A stretch of DNA of 64,000 nt, from positions 186,001 to 250,000 of the forward strand of contig NZ_FOFL01000004.1 of the NCBI RefSeq assembly GCF_900110945.1, written 5' to 3'. Both the position numbers and the translations under genes were made by a program. This DNA comes from Devosia sp. YR412 (GTDB lineage: Bacteria > Pseudomonadota > Alphaproteobacteria > Rhizobiales > Devosiaceae). Below the pieces are notes generated by a model that saw only the letters and a program-made list of their open reading frames with translations, searched no databases and had not been told where the DNA came from. Each line of letters starts with the position of its first letter. Positions within the stretch are counted from its first letter, which is position 1. Of this stretch, positions 9,079 to 16,809 are shown piece by piece.

Positions 9079-10326
9079 TCATGCAGCCAGTTGCAGGCGT
9101 TTCGAAATCGGCCTGCCGCCCTTGAACACCGACAGCCGCGCCTTGTCGCGCAGGATGGAAATGTCGGCCGTGGGATCACCGGACACGAGGATCAGGTCGG
9201 CCAGCTTGCCGGCCAGCAGGCGTCCGGCGTCGATCTGCATCAGGTCGGCACCCACCGCGGTGGCGCAATGGATCGCCTCGATCGTGCTGTAGCCCCCCTG
9301 CACCAGCAGTTCGATCTCACGGCCATTGCCCTTGCCGTGGTCGAGGAAGAAGCCCGCATCCGAGCCTGAGGCAACCTTGACCCCGAGGCGCTTGGCGCGG
9401 GTCAGCCGCTCCCACTTGGCTTCTTCGGAGTCTGCTGCCCATTTGAGGCTGCGCGCCGATGTGCCGGGCTGTTCGAGGATATAGGCCGAGGACGCCTCGT
9501 TGACCGCCAGCGTGGGCACCAGATAGGTGCCATGCTTGGCCATATATTCGAGCGTCATATCGTCGATCCAGTGCGCATGCTCGACCGTGTCGCAACCCGC
9601 CCGGATCGCCGCCGTCAGCGGCGGGCCACCCGAGGTATGGGCACCCACCATGGCGCCCTGCTCATGCGCCTCGTCGCAGGCTGCGGTGATTTCCTCGACG
9701 GTCATCTCGAAGCGAAAATAGCGATTGTCGCGGCGCGAGCCCACGCAGGGATTGAGCTTGATGAAATCGGCGCCGCGCTTGAGCTGTTCGCGCACCCCGG
9801 CGCGAAAGCCTACCGGCCCCTCGCAATTGGCATTCATGTCGCGAAACATCATGTGATCGCCAAAGCCCGGCTGGTCCATGTGGCCACCGGTGACCGTCAG
9901 GCCCAGGCCGCAGGCCTTGATGCGCGGTCCCTCGATCTGGCCGGCATTGATGGCATTGCGCAAGTCGATGATCGTGCCACCCGGCGCATGCATGTCGCGC
10001 ACCGATGTAAAGCCATATTCCAGCGTCTCGCGGGCATAGCGCGCCGCCCGCAGGGCCATGGCCGGATAATGCGTCATCGTCGTCTCGACGCGAAACGCAT
10101 CGAGGTCGACCGCCCCACTATAGGCCAGATGCACATGGGTATCGATCAGCCCGGGGATGATCGTCGTGCCCGGGGCCGTATCGATCACTTCCGCGCCCTC
10201 GGGCACGCCAATGTCTGCGGCCCGGCCAACCGCCTTGATGCGATCCTCGTCGATCAGGATTGCCGCACTTTCAATGGCGGCCGCGCCCGTACCATCAACC
10301 AGTCTGTCGGCTCGGATCAGTTTCAT
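9079..10326 (-). CDS. Amidohydrolase, Xaa-Pro dipeptidase-like paralogue 1
   Basis: 415 aa. I start it at MKLIRADRLVDG, whose ATG overlaps the stop of the upstream gene by 4 bases; the frame stays open further upstream without coding character. Amidohydrolase motifs are DTHVHLAY (HxH), GADFIKLNP (probable carbamylated Lys), GAHTSGG, VEHAHWID and SGSDAGFFLDHG. COG1228 members with this set include Xaa-Pro dipeptidases and Arg/Lys carboxypeptidases. It is clearly paralogous to the next gene and to the one at 22905-24131, sharing TGGHMD and CDEAHAQG/CDEAHEQG. It is the last gene of the minus-strand operon that begins with the GMC oxidoreductase. Confidence 0.88.
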   Translation of the reverse strand: MKLIRADRLVDGTGAAAIESAAILIDEDRIKAVGRAADIGVPEGAEVIDTAPGTTIIPGLIDTHVHLAYSGAVDLDAFRVETTMTHYPAMALRAARYARETLEYGFTSVRDMHAPGGTIIDLRNAINAGQIEGPRIKACGLGLTVTGGHMDQPGFGDHMMFRDMNANCEGPVGFRAGVREQLKRGADFIKLNPCVGSRRDNRYFRFEMTVEEITAACDEAHEQGAMVGAHTSGGPPLTAAIRAGCDTVEHAHWIDDMTLEYMAKHGTYLVPTLAVNEASSAYILEQPGTSARSLKWAADSEEAKWERLTRAKRLGVKVASGSDAGFFLDHGKGNGREIELLVQGGYSTIEAIHCATAVGADLMQIDAGRLLAGKLADLILVSGDPTADISILRDKARLSVFKGGRPISKRLQLAA

Positions 10327-11591
10327 GCGGCCACCTCGCCGGGAAAGGAAGAAATCAGCTCGCCCGCTTCGGCCACCTTGAAACCGTCCTTGTATACGGT
10401 GAGGCGGCTTACATCGCCGAGCACGGAAATGTCGGCCAGCGGATCGCCGGCCACCACCAGCATGTCGGCCACGCGTCCCTCGGCCAGCAGGCCGGCATTG
10501 AGGGTCATCAACTCGGCATTGACCCGCGTGGCGCAGACGATGGCTTCCATTTCGGTGTAGCCACCCTGGACCAGCAGGGCCAGTTCGCGCCAGTTCATGC
10601 TGCCATGCGGCACCATGAAGCCGGCATCGGTGCCCGAGCCGACCTTGATGCCCGCCTTGCGGGCCTTTTCCAGCGACACCCACTTGGCCTCGCGCGAGGC
10701 ATGGGCCCAGTCGGACAGGGTCTTGCCGGGCGGCAGCTCCACTTCGAAGTTGCGCTCATTGACCAGAAGGGTCGGCACCAGATAGGTGCCGCGCTCGGCC
10801 ATCAGGTCGATGCATTCGTCGTCGATCCAATGGGCATGCTCGACGCAGTCGACACCATTGGCCACCGTGGCAGTCAGCGGTGGCCCGCCGGATGTGTGCG
10901 AAGCCACGTAAAGCCCCTGGGCATGCGCCTCGTCGCAGGCCGCGCGGATTTCCGCCGGGTTCATCTCGGGCCGCCAGTAGACGCCCTTCACCTTGCGCGA
11001 GCCGACCGCCGTATTGAGCTTGATGAAATCGGCGCCGCGACGCGCCTCAATGCGGACGCCCTTGAGAAATTCGTCTGGACCGTCGCAGGCATGTGCGAAA
11101 TTGTCGAAGCTGACATGATCGGCATAGCCCGGTGGATCCATATGCCCACCGGTGACCGTCAGCCCGCGCCCGCAGGCGCTGAGCCGCGGCCCGACCAAGT
11201 CACCGCGGTCGATCGCATCGCGCAGGTCGATGGCAATGCCCCCCGGCGCATGCATGTCGCGCAGCCCGGTAAAGCCATGCACCAGCGACGCCTGGGCATG
11301 AGCCGCCGCCCGCAGCGCCATGGCGGGATAGGAGACGTCCATCTTCTCGGCGCGGAGGACCTTGGGATCGCCCGAGCCGCCATGAGCGAGGTGCACATGG
11401 CTGTCGATCAGGCCGGGCATCAGGGTCGATCCCGAAGCCAGGGCAATGACATTGGTGCCATCAGGACGGCCGATATCGGCCTGCCGGCCAGTGGCAATTA
11501 CCTTGCCTTTCTCGACCAGAACCGCACCCTGCTCCACGGACGGACTGCCGCTGCCGTCGATGACCTTGTCGGCCAGGAAAAGCTGTTTCAT
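10323..11591 (-). CDS. Amidohydrolase, Xaa-Pro dipeptidase-like paralogue 2
   Basis: 422 aa, starting at MKQLFLADKVIDGSG with the ATG overlapping the upstream SDR stop by 4 bases. Motifs are DSHVHLAHG, ADFIKLNTAVGS, SHTSGGPPL, VEHAHWIDD and GTDAGFMVPHG. It lines up along its length with the following gene, consistent with tandem duplication. Differences are concentrated around the strand-5/6 loops, which shape specificity in this superfamily. Likely a cytoplasmic hydrolase of dipeptides or N-acyl amino acids; the two copies may split the substrate range (inference). Confidence 0.88.
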   Translation of the reverse strand: MKQLFLADKVIDGSGSPSVEQGAVLVEKGKVIATGRQADIGRPDGTNVIALASGSTLMPGLIDSHVHLAHGGSGDPKVLRAEKMDVSYPAMALRAAAHAQASLVHGFTGLRDMHAPGGIAIDLRDAIDRGDLVGPRLSACGRGLTVTGGHMDPPGYADHVSFDNFAHACDGPDEFLKGVRIEARRGADFIKLNTAVGSRKVKGVYWRPEMNPAEIRAACDEAHAQGLYVASHTSGGPPLTATVANGVDCVEHAHWIDDECIDLMAERGTYLVPTLLVNERNFEVELPPGKTLSDWAHASREAKWVSLEKARKAGIKVGSGTDAGFMVPHGSMNWRELALLVQGGYTEMEAIVCATRVNAELMTLNAGLLAEGRVADMLVVAGDPLADISVLGDVSRLTVYKDGFKVAEAGELISSFPGEVAA

Positions 11592-12319
11592 GCGGTTTTT
11601 CCTTGCAGTTCGAGCACCATGTCCCAGGCGCGAATTCGCTGATCGTTGATGCCGGAGGCGTCCTGCAGGGCCAGGTGGACGAAGGCGGGCGCCAGCTCCA
11701 TCGGATCCTTCCAGATCTTGCGCACTTCGGCCGAATAGGTCGTCTCGCTCATCGGCGTATGCATCGGATGGCCGGGCGTGATGGTGTTGACCGAGACGTT
11801 GAACGGCGTGAATTCCTTGGACAGCGACCGCGACAGGCCCTCCAGCCCGAATTTGGAGGCGCAATAGACCGACTCCTCGAAACCGCCGACAATCCCGGCA
11901 TTGGAGGAGACGTTGATGATGGCCCCTGCTCGGCGCGCCTTCATGCCGGCCGCAACGGCGCGGGTGCAGAGGAACGGTCCGCGCAGGTTGACGCCGAGCA
12001 GCCAGTCCCAATCCTCGACCGTCACCTCTTCGACCGGATGGTAGAAAATGATGCCGGCATTATTGACCAGCACGTCGATATGGCCGGCTTCCGCTTGGAT
12101 CGCGGCGAAGACCGTCTCCACATCCTTGGCGTCCGTCAGGTCGAGCCGCATGGTGCGGATATCGCCGGGCTCGGAGGTGAGCGTTGCCAGTTCGTCGCCC
12201 AGCATGTCGAGCGCATATACCGTCGCGCCCTCCATGGCATAGAGGCGCGAAACGGCGCGACCCAAGCCGCGGGCTGCACCGGTAACAACCGTAATCTTGC
12301 CTGCAAGTTGTCCGCTCAT
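11588..12319 (-). CDS. Short-chain dehydrogenase/reductase (SDR)
   Basis: 243 aa, classical SDR. The Rossmann motif is TGAARGLG near residue 14, NNAG is present near residue 85, and the catalytic Ser and Tyr-x-x-x-Lys lie in NVSSNAG and YCASKFG. The NAD(P) preference is not certain. It starts at the ATG that overlaps the upstream SDR stop (ATGA). It should oxidise or reduce an alcohol/ketone pair made in the same pathway as the neighbouring GMC oxidoreductase. It is distinct in sequence from the second SDR, so the two probably act on different steps. Confidence 0.9.
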   Translation of the reverse strand: MSGQLAGKITVVTGAARGLGRAVSRLYAMEGATVYALDMLGDELATLTSEPGDIRTMRLDLTDAKDVETVFAAIQAEAGHIDVLVNNAGIIFYHPVEEVTVEDWDWLLGVNLRGPFLCTRAVAAGMKARRAGAIINVSSNAGIVGGFEESVYCASKFGLEGLSRSLSKEFTPFNVSVNTITPGHPMHTPMSETTYSAEVRKIWKDPMELAPAFVHLALQDASGINDQRIRAWDMVLELQGKTA

Positions 12320-13080
12320 GTCGCGATCCTTCCGCCGTCGATGACAAGACCAATACCGGTGACGAAGGACGACTGCGCCGAGGCGAGAAACAGCACCGCC
12401 TCGCCGATTTCGGTGCCGGTGCCCATCCGGCCCAACGGAGTGATCGAGCGCCACTTCTGTTCCATCGCATCGGGATCTGCGGCCTTGGCCTTGTTGCGCT
12501 GGTTCATGCCGGTGTCGATGACGCCCGGATTGATCGCATTGCAGCGGATGTTGCGTGCCGCATATTCGATGGCGATGACGCGGGTCATCGACATGATGCC
12601 ACCCTTTGACGCCGCATAGCTCAGGTTGCCGCCGACATTGGCGAAAGCGCTGACCGAGGAATTGTTGACGATGGTGCCGCCGCCATTGCGCAGCAGCGCG
12701 GGAATGGCGTGCTTGCAACCGAAGAACGTGCCCTTGAGATTGATGTCGATGACGCGCTCGAACAGCTCTTCGCTGATCTCGTCCGACGCCGTCACCGGCT
12801 GTTCGATCCCGGCATTGTTGAAGATCGTGTCGAGCTTGCCGTAGCTCTGCTCGGCTTTGGCAACCAGCGCCGCCACATCCGCCTCGACCGCCACGTCGGT
12901 GCGCTGAAATACGGCCTTGCCGCCTGCCGCCGCGATTTCGGCGAGAAGCGATGCGCCGCCATCAATATCGACATCGCCGACCACCACCGACGCGCCTTCC
13001 CTGGCGAACAGCAGCGCCGTATCCCGCCCCATGCCGCCCGCTCCACCGGTCACGATCGCGACCATGCCATTCAATCTCAA
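12316..13080 (-). CDS. Short-chain dehydrogenase/reductase (SDR) with TTG start
   Basis: 254 aa, classical SDR with TGGAGGMG, NNAGIEQ, a Ser in NNSSVSAF and the catalytic YAASKGG. The reading frame begins at a TTG at 13080. An AGAGG ribosome site lies about 9 bases before it, whereas the first ATG, five codons later, would cut into the start of the first beta strand and has no good site. Rare-start use may tune its level. It overlaps the next SDR by 4 bases. A 107-base gap with a palindromic motif separates it from the GMC gene upstream, so it may have its own promoter. Confidence 0.88.
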   Translation of the reverse strand: MRLNGMVAIVTGGAGGMGRDTALLFAREGASVVVGDVDIDGGASLLAEIAAAGGKAVFQRTDVAVEADVAALVAKAEQSYGKLDTIFNNAGIEQPVTASDEISEELFERVIDINLKGTFFGCKHAIPALLRNGGGTIVNNSSVSAFANVGGNLSYAASKGGIMSMTRVIAIEYAARNIRCNAINPGVIDTGMNQRNKAKAADPDAMEQKWRSITPLGRMGTGTEIGEAVLFLASAQSSFVTGIGLVIDGGRIAT

Positions 13081-13134
13081 GGCAAATGTCCTCTTTGGCG
13101 CGATCCAAAGTGATCGGCTTCAGCAGGATAGTCT

Positions 13135-13154
13135 ACTGTATGCTTGTATTACAA
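13135..13154. promoter_or_regulatory. Putative GntR-type operator upstream of the SDR/amidohydrolase genes
   Basis: The stretch actgtatgcttgtattacaa holds an 11-bp perfect palindrome TTGTAtTACAA (13144-13154). It matches 16 of 19 aligned positions, with one gap, of a motif at 24190-24208 in front of another amidohydrolase operon next to a GntR gene. On the minus strand it would overlap a plausible -35 (TTGTAA) with TATCCT 18 bases further on. GntR/FCD operators of TTGTATAC type are known; assignment to this regulator is inference. Confidence 0.5.
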
Positions 13155-13187
13155 ACTCAAAATTGTCAGAGTGGCTTTGCGGTACGC

Positions 13188-14786
13188 TCAGGCGTGCCGC
13201 GTGGCCACGATATGGTCGGCCGTGCGCAGCGCCAGGGCCTGTGCCGTAGCCGTAGGGTTGATCGCCGCCGAGGTGACAAAAACGCTGGCATCGGCGAGGA
13301 AGAGGTTGGGAACGTCGTGACAGCGGCCAAAGGCATCAACCACGGAACTTTGCGCATCATCGCCCATGCGCGCCGTGCCCATGATGTGAAACCCGGCTTC
13401 CGAGCGCAGCGGCGTGCGATAGATCTCCCGTGCCCCTGCCCCACGCAGCACCTCTTCCGCCCGCGCCATGCCGAAATCCAGAATTTTCCGGGAATTCTCC
13501 GACAGCGCATAGGTCATTTTCGGTGCCGGCAGCCCATCGGCATCCTCGAGCACGCCCGACAGGGTAATCCGGTTGTCCGGATCGGCCAGATCCTCGGCGC
13601 AGACGGTGAAACCGCAGGTGTGATCGAAGCGCCGCTCGAAGGCCCGATGGTGCTCTGCCCCCCAAGGCAGCATGTCGCCATAGACCGCGCCTTTGGCCAG
13701 AGCCAGCGGCCCGGGACCGCCGGTCAGCTGCAGCTTGAGCCCGCGCTTGAAACCGTGCTCGGCCCGCGTGGCATAAAATTCGAACGACACGAGACCCGCT
13801 TTCTCGCCGCTGACCCAGGCGCCCACCGGCTCGTCAAAGCGCGCATCGACCCGGGCATAGGGATGCAGCATCAGGTTGCGCCCGACGAGACCCGACCGGT
13901 TGGCCAGGCCATCTGGAAACATTTCCGATGCCGAGAGCAGCAGCAGGCGTGGCGTCCCCATGCCATTGCCGCTGATGACGAAGCGCGATCCGCTGATGCG
14001 GAAGTCACCTTCCGCATCGCGGCAGATGGCGGCCGTGATCATGCCTTGCGCATCGTGATCGAGCCTCAGCACCCGCGTCCCGATGACAAAGCGCGCGCCG
14101 GCGGCAATGGCCTCGCGGGCAAAGGCGCGGTCGGCGCCGGAGCGAATGCGGCTGGGGCAGCCGAGGTCACAGGGGCCGATATGGGTGCAATGGCTGGTTT
14201 CCGGCGCGTCGCCATCGCGGCCGACCACCAGGTCGACCGGCCACCAGTGCCAGCCCAGCTTATCGAACACTTCCGCGACACGTCGGCCATGCGCGCCGAT
14301 GGTCGGCAGGGTCAGCGCATGTTCGCCATGTGGCGCTGCCGAAGGGTCGCCCGGATAGGTGGCCACGCCCCAGCGGTCCTCGTTGAGTGCATAGTATTCG
14401 GCCAGATCGTCATAGTTGACCGGCCAGTCGTCACCGACGCCGTCGAGCGTCTTGATGCGCAAATCCTCTGGCCGGAACCGCGGCACATGCGCCGACCAAT
14501 AGACCGAGCTGCCGCCGACCCCATTGCCGATCATCGGCTTGATCGGCGTATCCACGTCATCGACCGGATAATCATGGGCGCCGCGGCGGATATTGGGATT
14601 GGAATGCAGCACGCTGCCGCGCCGCGCTTCCCAGTCGGCCGCATCGCGGTGGATGCCGTCGTAGTCGAACCAGCCACCGCGATCGATGCAGATGACGTCC
14701 ACGCCCTGACTGGCCAGACGCCAGGCAACGGCAGCGCCCGTCGGCCCCGCACCAATAACAACAACCTCGGCATTCAAATCGCGCAT
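13188..14786 (-). CDS. GMC-family FAD-dependent oxidoreductase
   Basis: 532 aa. The N-terminal dinucleotide fold is VVVIGAGPTGAAVAWRLASQG, followed by an FAD-ribose acidic end at CIDRGGW. The GMC C-terminal domain ends with AGFHIMGTARMGDD and NLFLADASVFVTSAAINPTATAQALALR, where the active-site His/Asn pair of this family lies. Relatives oxidise sugars, gluconate, choline or other alcohols, and many pass electrons to a cytochrome subunit. No signal peptide is seen. Its start codon shares a CATG with an ATG on the other strand; a small unrecognised plus-strand gene begins 28 bases away. Confidence 0.88.
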   Translation of the reverse strand: MRDLNAEVVVIGAGPTGAAVAWRLASQGVDVICIDRGGWFDYDGIHRDAADWEARRGSVLHSNPNIRRGAHDYPVDDVDTPIKPMIGNGVGGSSVYWSAHVPRFRPEDLRIKTLDGVGDDWPVNYDDLAEYYALNEDRWGVATYPGDPSAAPHGEHALTLPTIGAHGRRVAEVFDKLGWHWWPVDLVVGRDGDAPETSHCTHIGPCDLGCPSRIRSGADRAFAREAIAAGARFVIGTRVLRLDHDAQGMITAAICRDAEGDFRISGSRFVISGNGMGTPRLLLLSASEMFPDGLANRSGLVGRNLMLHPYARVDARFDEPVGAWVSGEKAGLVSFEFYATRAEHGFKRGLKLQLTGGPGPLALAKGAVYGDMLPWGAEHHRAFERRFDHTCGFTVCAEDLADPDNRITLSGVLEDADGLPAPKMTYALSENSRKILDFGMARAEEVLRGAGAREIYRTPLRSEAGFHIMGTARMGDDAQSSVVDAFGRCHDVPNLFLADASVFVTSAAINPTATAQALALRTADHIVATRHA

Positions 14787-14814
14787 GACAAATCTCGTGC
14801 AGACTGGAAATCAC

Positions 14815-15237
14815 ATGACCGACATACGTGAGCAATTTCGCAATATCAACATCAGCAATATCAAATATCTGCATTCCGAACTGATCCCTGAATGCACTAA
14901 TAGTTCTGACTATAATATCTTCATTAATGGCTACATTTCTAATCTCAAGCAGTCATTTGCTGAGGCCAATCTTGAGATGATCGACCAATTGCTGGTTCAG
15001 CTCGCCGCAACGCCCGTCTCAGGCCGCCGTAAGTGCATCAAAGCCTTCGAGCAGGCCCAGCCCGCTCTGTTCAAACGGCTCTACGGGGACCTCCTCACCT
15101 ACTTCTACAGCACCAAGGAAACCGCCGAGCGCGTGCGCCAGCTCGCAGACAGCGGCCCACGCGAGGCATCGCCGCATTTCGACCCGTCGCTGCTTGACGC
15201 AGTGATTGCCAACCAATCCGGAAAAAGGAGGCTCTAG
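14815..15237 (+). CDS. Uncharacterised protein, possible small partner of the GMC oxidoreductase
   Basis: 140 aa from the ATG at 14815, which has a GGAA about 6 bases upstream; an ATG at 14785 shares its CATG with the divergent GMC start and lacks a ribosome site. I do not recognise the family firmly. The AQPALFKRLYGDLLTYFYS segment loosely recalls gluconate 2-dehydrogenase subunit 3-like proteins, which pair with GMC enzymes, but this is weak. The first ~130 bases are strikingly AT-rich compared with the window and contain a perfect TATAAT (14911-14916), so DNA here may also carry promoters. It precedes ridA by 2 bases. Confidence 0.6.
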   Translation: MTDIREQFRNINISNIKYLHSELIPECTNSSDYNIFINGYISNLKQSFAEANLEMIDQLLVQLAATPVSGRRKCIKAFEQAQPALFKRLYGDLLTYFYSTKETAERVRQLADSGPREASPHFDPSLLDAVIANQSGKRRL

Positions 15238-15239
15238 CC

Positions 15240-15638
15240 ATGAGCACCGGCATTACCCTGACCAGCCCGCCCGACGTCTTCCCGGCGGCCAATTACGAGC
15301 ATGTCTCCATCGCCGGCGACTTCGCCTATGTGGCTGGCCAGGTTGCCCGCGACGAAAATGGCCAATGGGTCGGCATCGGCGATGCCGGGGCGCAGGCGGC
15401 GCAGGTCTATCGCAACATCGGCCGCATCCTGGCCCATATCGGCGCCACGCCGCAGGACGTGGTCAAGATCATGGTGTTTCTCACCGACCGCGCCGACTCG
15501 CCCGCCATCAGTGCCGAGCGCAAGAAGTTCTTCGGCGACCACCGGCCGCCCCATAGCGGCATCATCATTGGCGGCCTCGGCTCGCCCGAGGTGAAGGTCG
15601 AAGTCGAAGTAATCGTCTACCTGCCCAAGGCGCGGTGA
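15240..15638 (+). CDS. RidA/YjgF-family protein
   Basis: 132 aa, the usual length for the family. It has VSIAGDFAYVAGQVARDENG and VVKIMVFLTDR, which fit the trimeric RidA core. The canonical C-terminal Arg-Pro-x-x-S region appears only as HRPPHSGIIIG, so it may belong to a divergent subgroup. RidA proteins hydrolyse reactive enamine/imine intermediates released by PLP enzymes, and a DegT-type PLP enzyme follows immediately, which makes that role plausible. A strong AAGGAGG lies before its ATG, inside the end of the preceding gene. Confidence 0.88.
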   Translation: MSTGITLTSPPDVFPAANYEHVSIAGDFAYVAGQVARDENGQWVGIGDAGAQAAQVYRNIGRILAHIGATPQDVVKIMVFLTDRADSPAISAERKKFFGDHRPPHSGIIIGGLGSPEVKVEVEVIVYLPKAR

Positions 15639-16774
15639 TGGCTGTCCGCTTTCACAACCATCAGCGCCTCTATCAGCGCCGCAAGCCCGAGATCGACGCC
15701 GCCATCGCCCGGGTCATCGCCAGTGGACGCTTCGATTGGGGCGATGAAGTCCCGGCCTTCGAAGCCGAATTTGCCGCCTGGAACGGCGCCAGTCACGCCG
15801 TCGGCGTCAATTCGGGCTCCGCAGCGCTCAAGGTGGCCCTGCTGGCCCTTGGCATTGGTCCAGGTGACGAGGTGATCACCGTCGGCAATACCGACATCGC
15901 CTCCTCCTCGGCCATCCACAATACCGGCGCCCGCCCGGTCTGGGTCGATACCGACGCCGAGAGCAAGACCATGGCGCTGGACGGCCTCGTCGCTGCGATC
16001 ACGCCTAAGACGCGCGCCATCCTGCCCGTCGATCTCTATGGCCACCCGGCCGACATGGTCGCCATTGTGGCCATCGCCCGCCAGCACAACCTCGTCGTCG
16101 TCGAAGATGCTTGCCTGGCGCTTGGAGCGAGGATCAACGGCCAGAAGATCGGCAGCTTTGCCGACATCACCTGCTTCAGCTTCGCGCCCTCAAAGCATCT
16201 GGGCAGTTTTGGCAGCGGCGGCGCGGCTTTGACCGAAAGCGCCGAGCTGGCCGAAACAATGCGCAAGCTTTCGGCCTATGGCCAGGATCGGTCGCGCCAC
16301 TATGCCATGCATGGTCCCGGCGGCATGGGCGGGCTGCATCACGAGACCCATGGCCTCAACGAGCGGCTCGACGAAATGCAGGCGGCCATCCTGCGCGCCA
16401 AGCTGCCCGACCTGGCCGCCATGCTGGCCGACCGTCGCGCCCAGGCCGACCGCTACGACAATGGTCTGTCCGGCCTCGGCATCGATTTGCCGGGCACAAT
16501 GCCCGGCTATCAGCACGCCTGGCGCAACTATGTCATCGAGGCCGAGGATCGCGACGGCCTCGCCGCACGGCTCGCCGAGCGCGGCATCGCCACCAATCTG
16601 ACCTATGCCCCGCCCATGCATCTGCAGCCGGTCTTCGCCGATTACAATCTGGGACCCGGAACCCTGCCGGCCACCGAGCACTCAGCCAGACGCTTGCTCG
16701 GACTGCCGATCGGGCCGCAGCTCACCTTGGATGAGATCGACGAGGTCATCGCCGCAGTCCGGACCGTCGCATAA
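15638..16774 (+). CDS. DegT/DnrJ/EryC1/StrS-family aminotransferase
   Basis: 378 aa from the ATG at 15638, which overlaps the RidA stop (TGATG); a GTG one codon earlier is also possible. The PLP Lys is residue 186 in SFAPSKHLGSFGSGGA, with NSGSAALKVALLALGIGPGDEV and VVEDACLALGA upstream. Family members transfer an amino group to keto-sugars or form cyclic amino compounds. No nucleotide-sugar genes are nearby, so a non-sugar substrate is possible. The last gene of the small plus-strand operon; a hairpin follows. Confidence 0.9.
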   Translation: MAVRFHNHQRLYQRRKPEIDAAIARVIASGRFDWGDEVPAFEAEFAAWNGASHAVGVNSGSAALKVALLALGIGPGDEVITVGNTDIASSSAIHNTGARPVWVDTDAESKTMALDGLVAAITPKTRAILPVDLYGHPADMVAIVAIARQHNLVVVEDACLALGARINGQKIGSFADITCFSFAPSKHLGSFGSGGAALTESAELAETMRKLSAYGQDRSRHYAMHGPGGMGGLHHETHGLNERLDEMQAAILRAKLPDLAAMLADRRAQADRYDNGLSGLGIDLPGTMPGYQHAWRNYVIEAEDRDGLAARLAERGIATNLTYAPPMHLQPVFADYNLGPGTLPATEHSARRLLGLPIGPQLTLDEIDEVIAAVRTVA

Positions 16775-16778
16775 AATG

Positions 16779-16803
16779 GCCGCTGGCTGATCCAGCCAGC
16801 GGC
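16779..16803. terminator. Bidirectional terminator-like hairpin between convergent genes
   Basis: An 11-bp perfect stem GCCGCTGGCTG / CAGCCAGCGGC with a 3-base loop lies between the DegT stop and the hydantoinase B stop. The AAAAT flank gives a short U-run for minus-strand transcripts; the plus side has only TTG, so it should work better for the minus operon. Confidence 0.8.
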
Positions 16804-16809
16804 TTGCCA

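Noticed and set aside
14785..14814. ATG at 14785 as the start of the small gene next to GMC
   Set aside because: It shares CATG with the GMC start and lacks a ribosome site; ATG 14815 has one.
12951..14831. Long plus-strand open frame across the GMC gene
   Set aside because: The minus strand encodes a complete GMC oxidoreductase with FAD motifs; the plus frame is low-complexity and has no motif.
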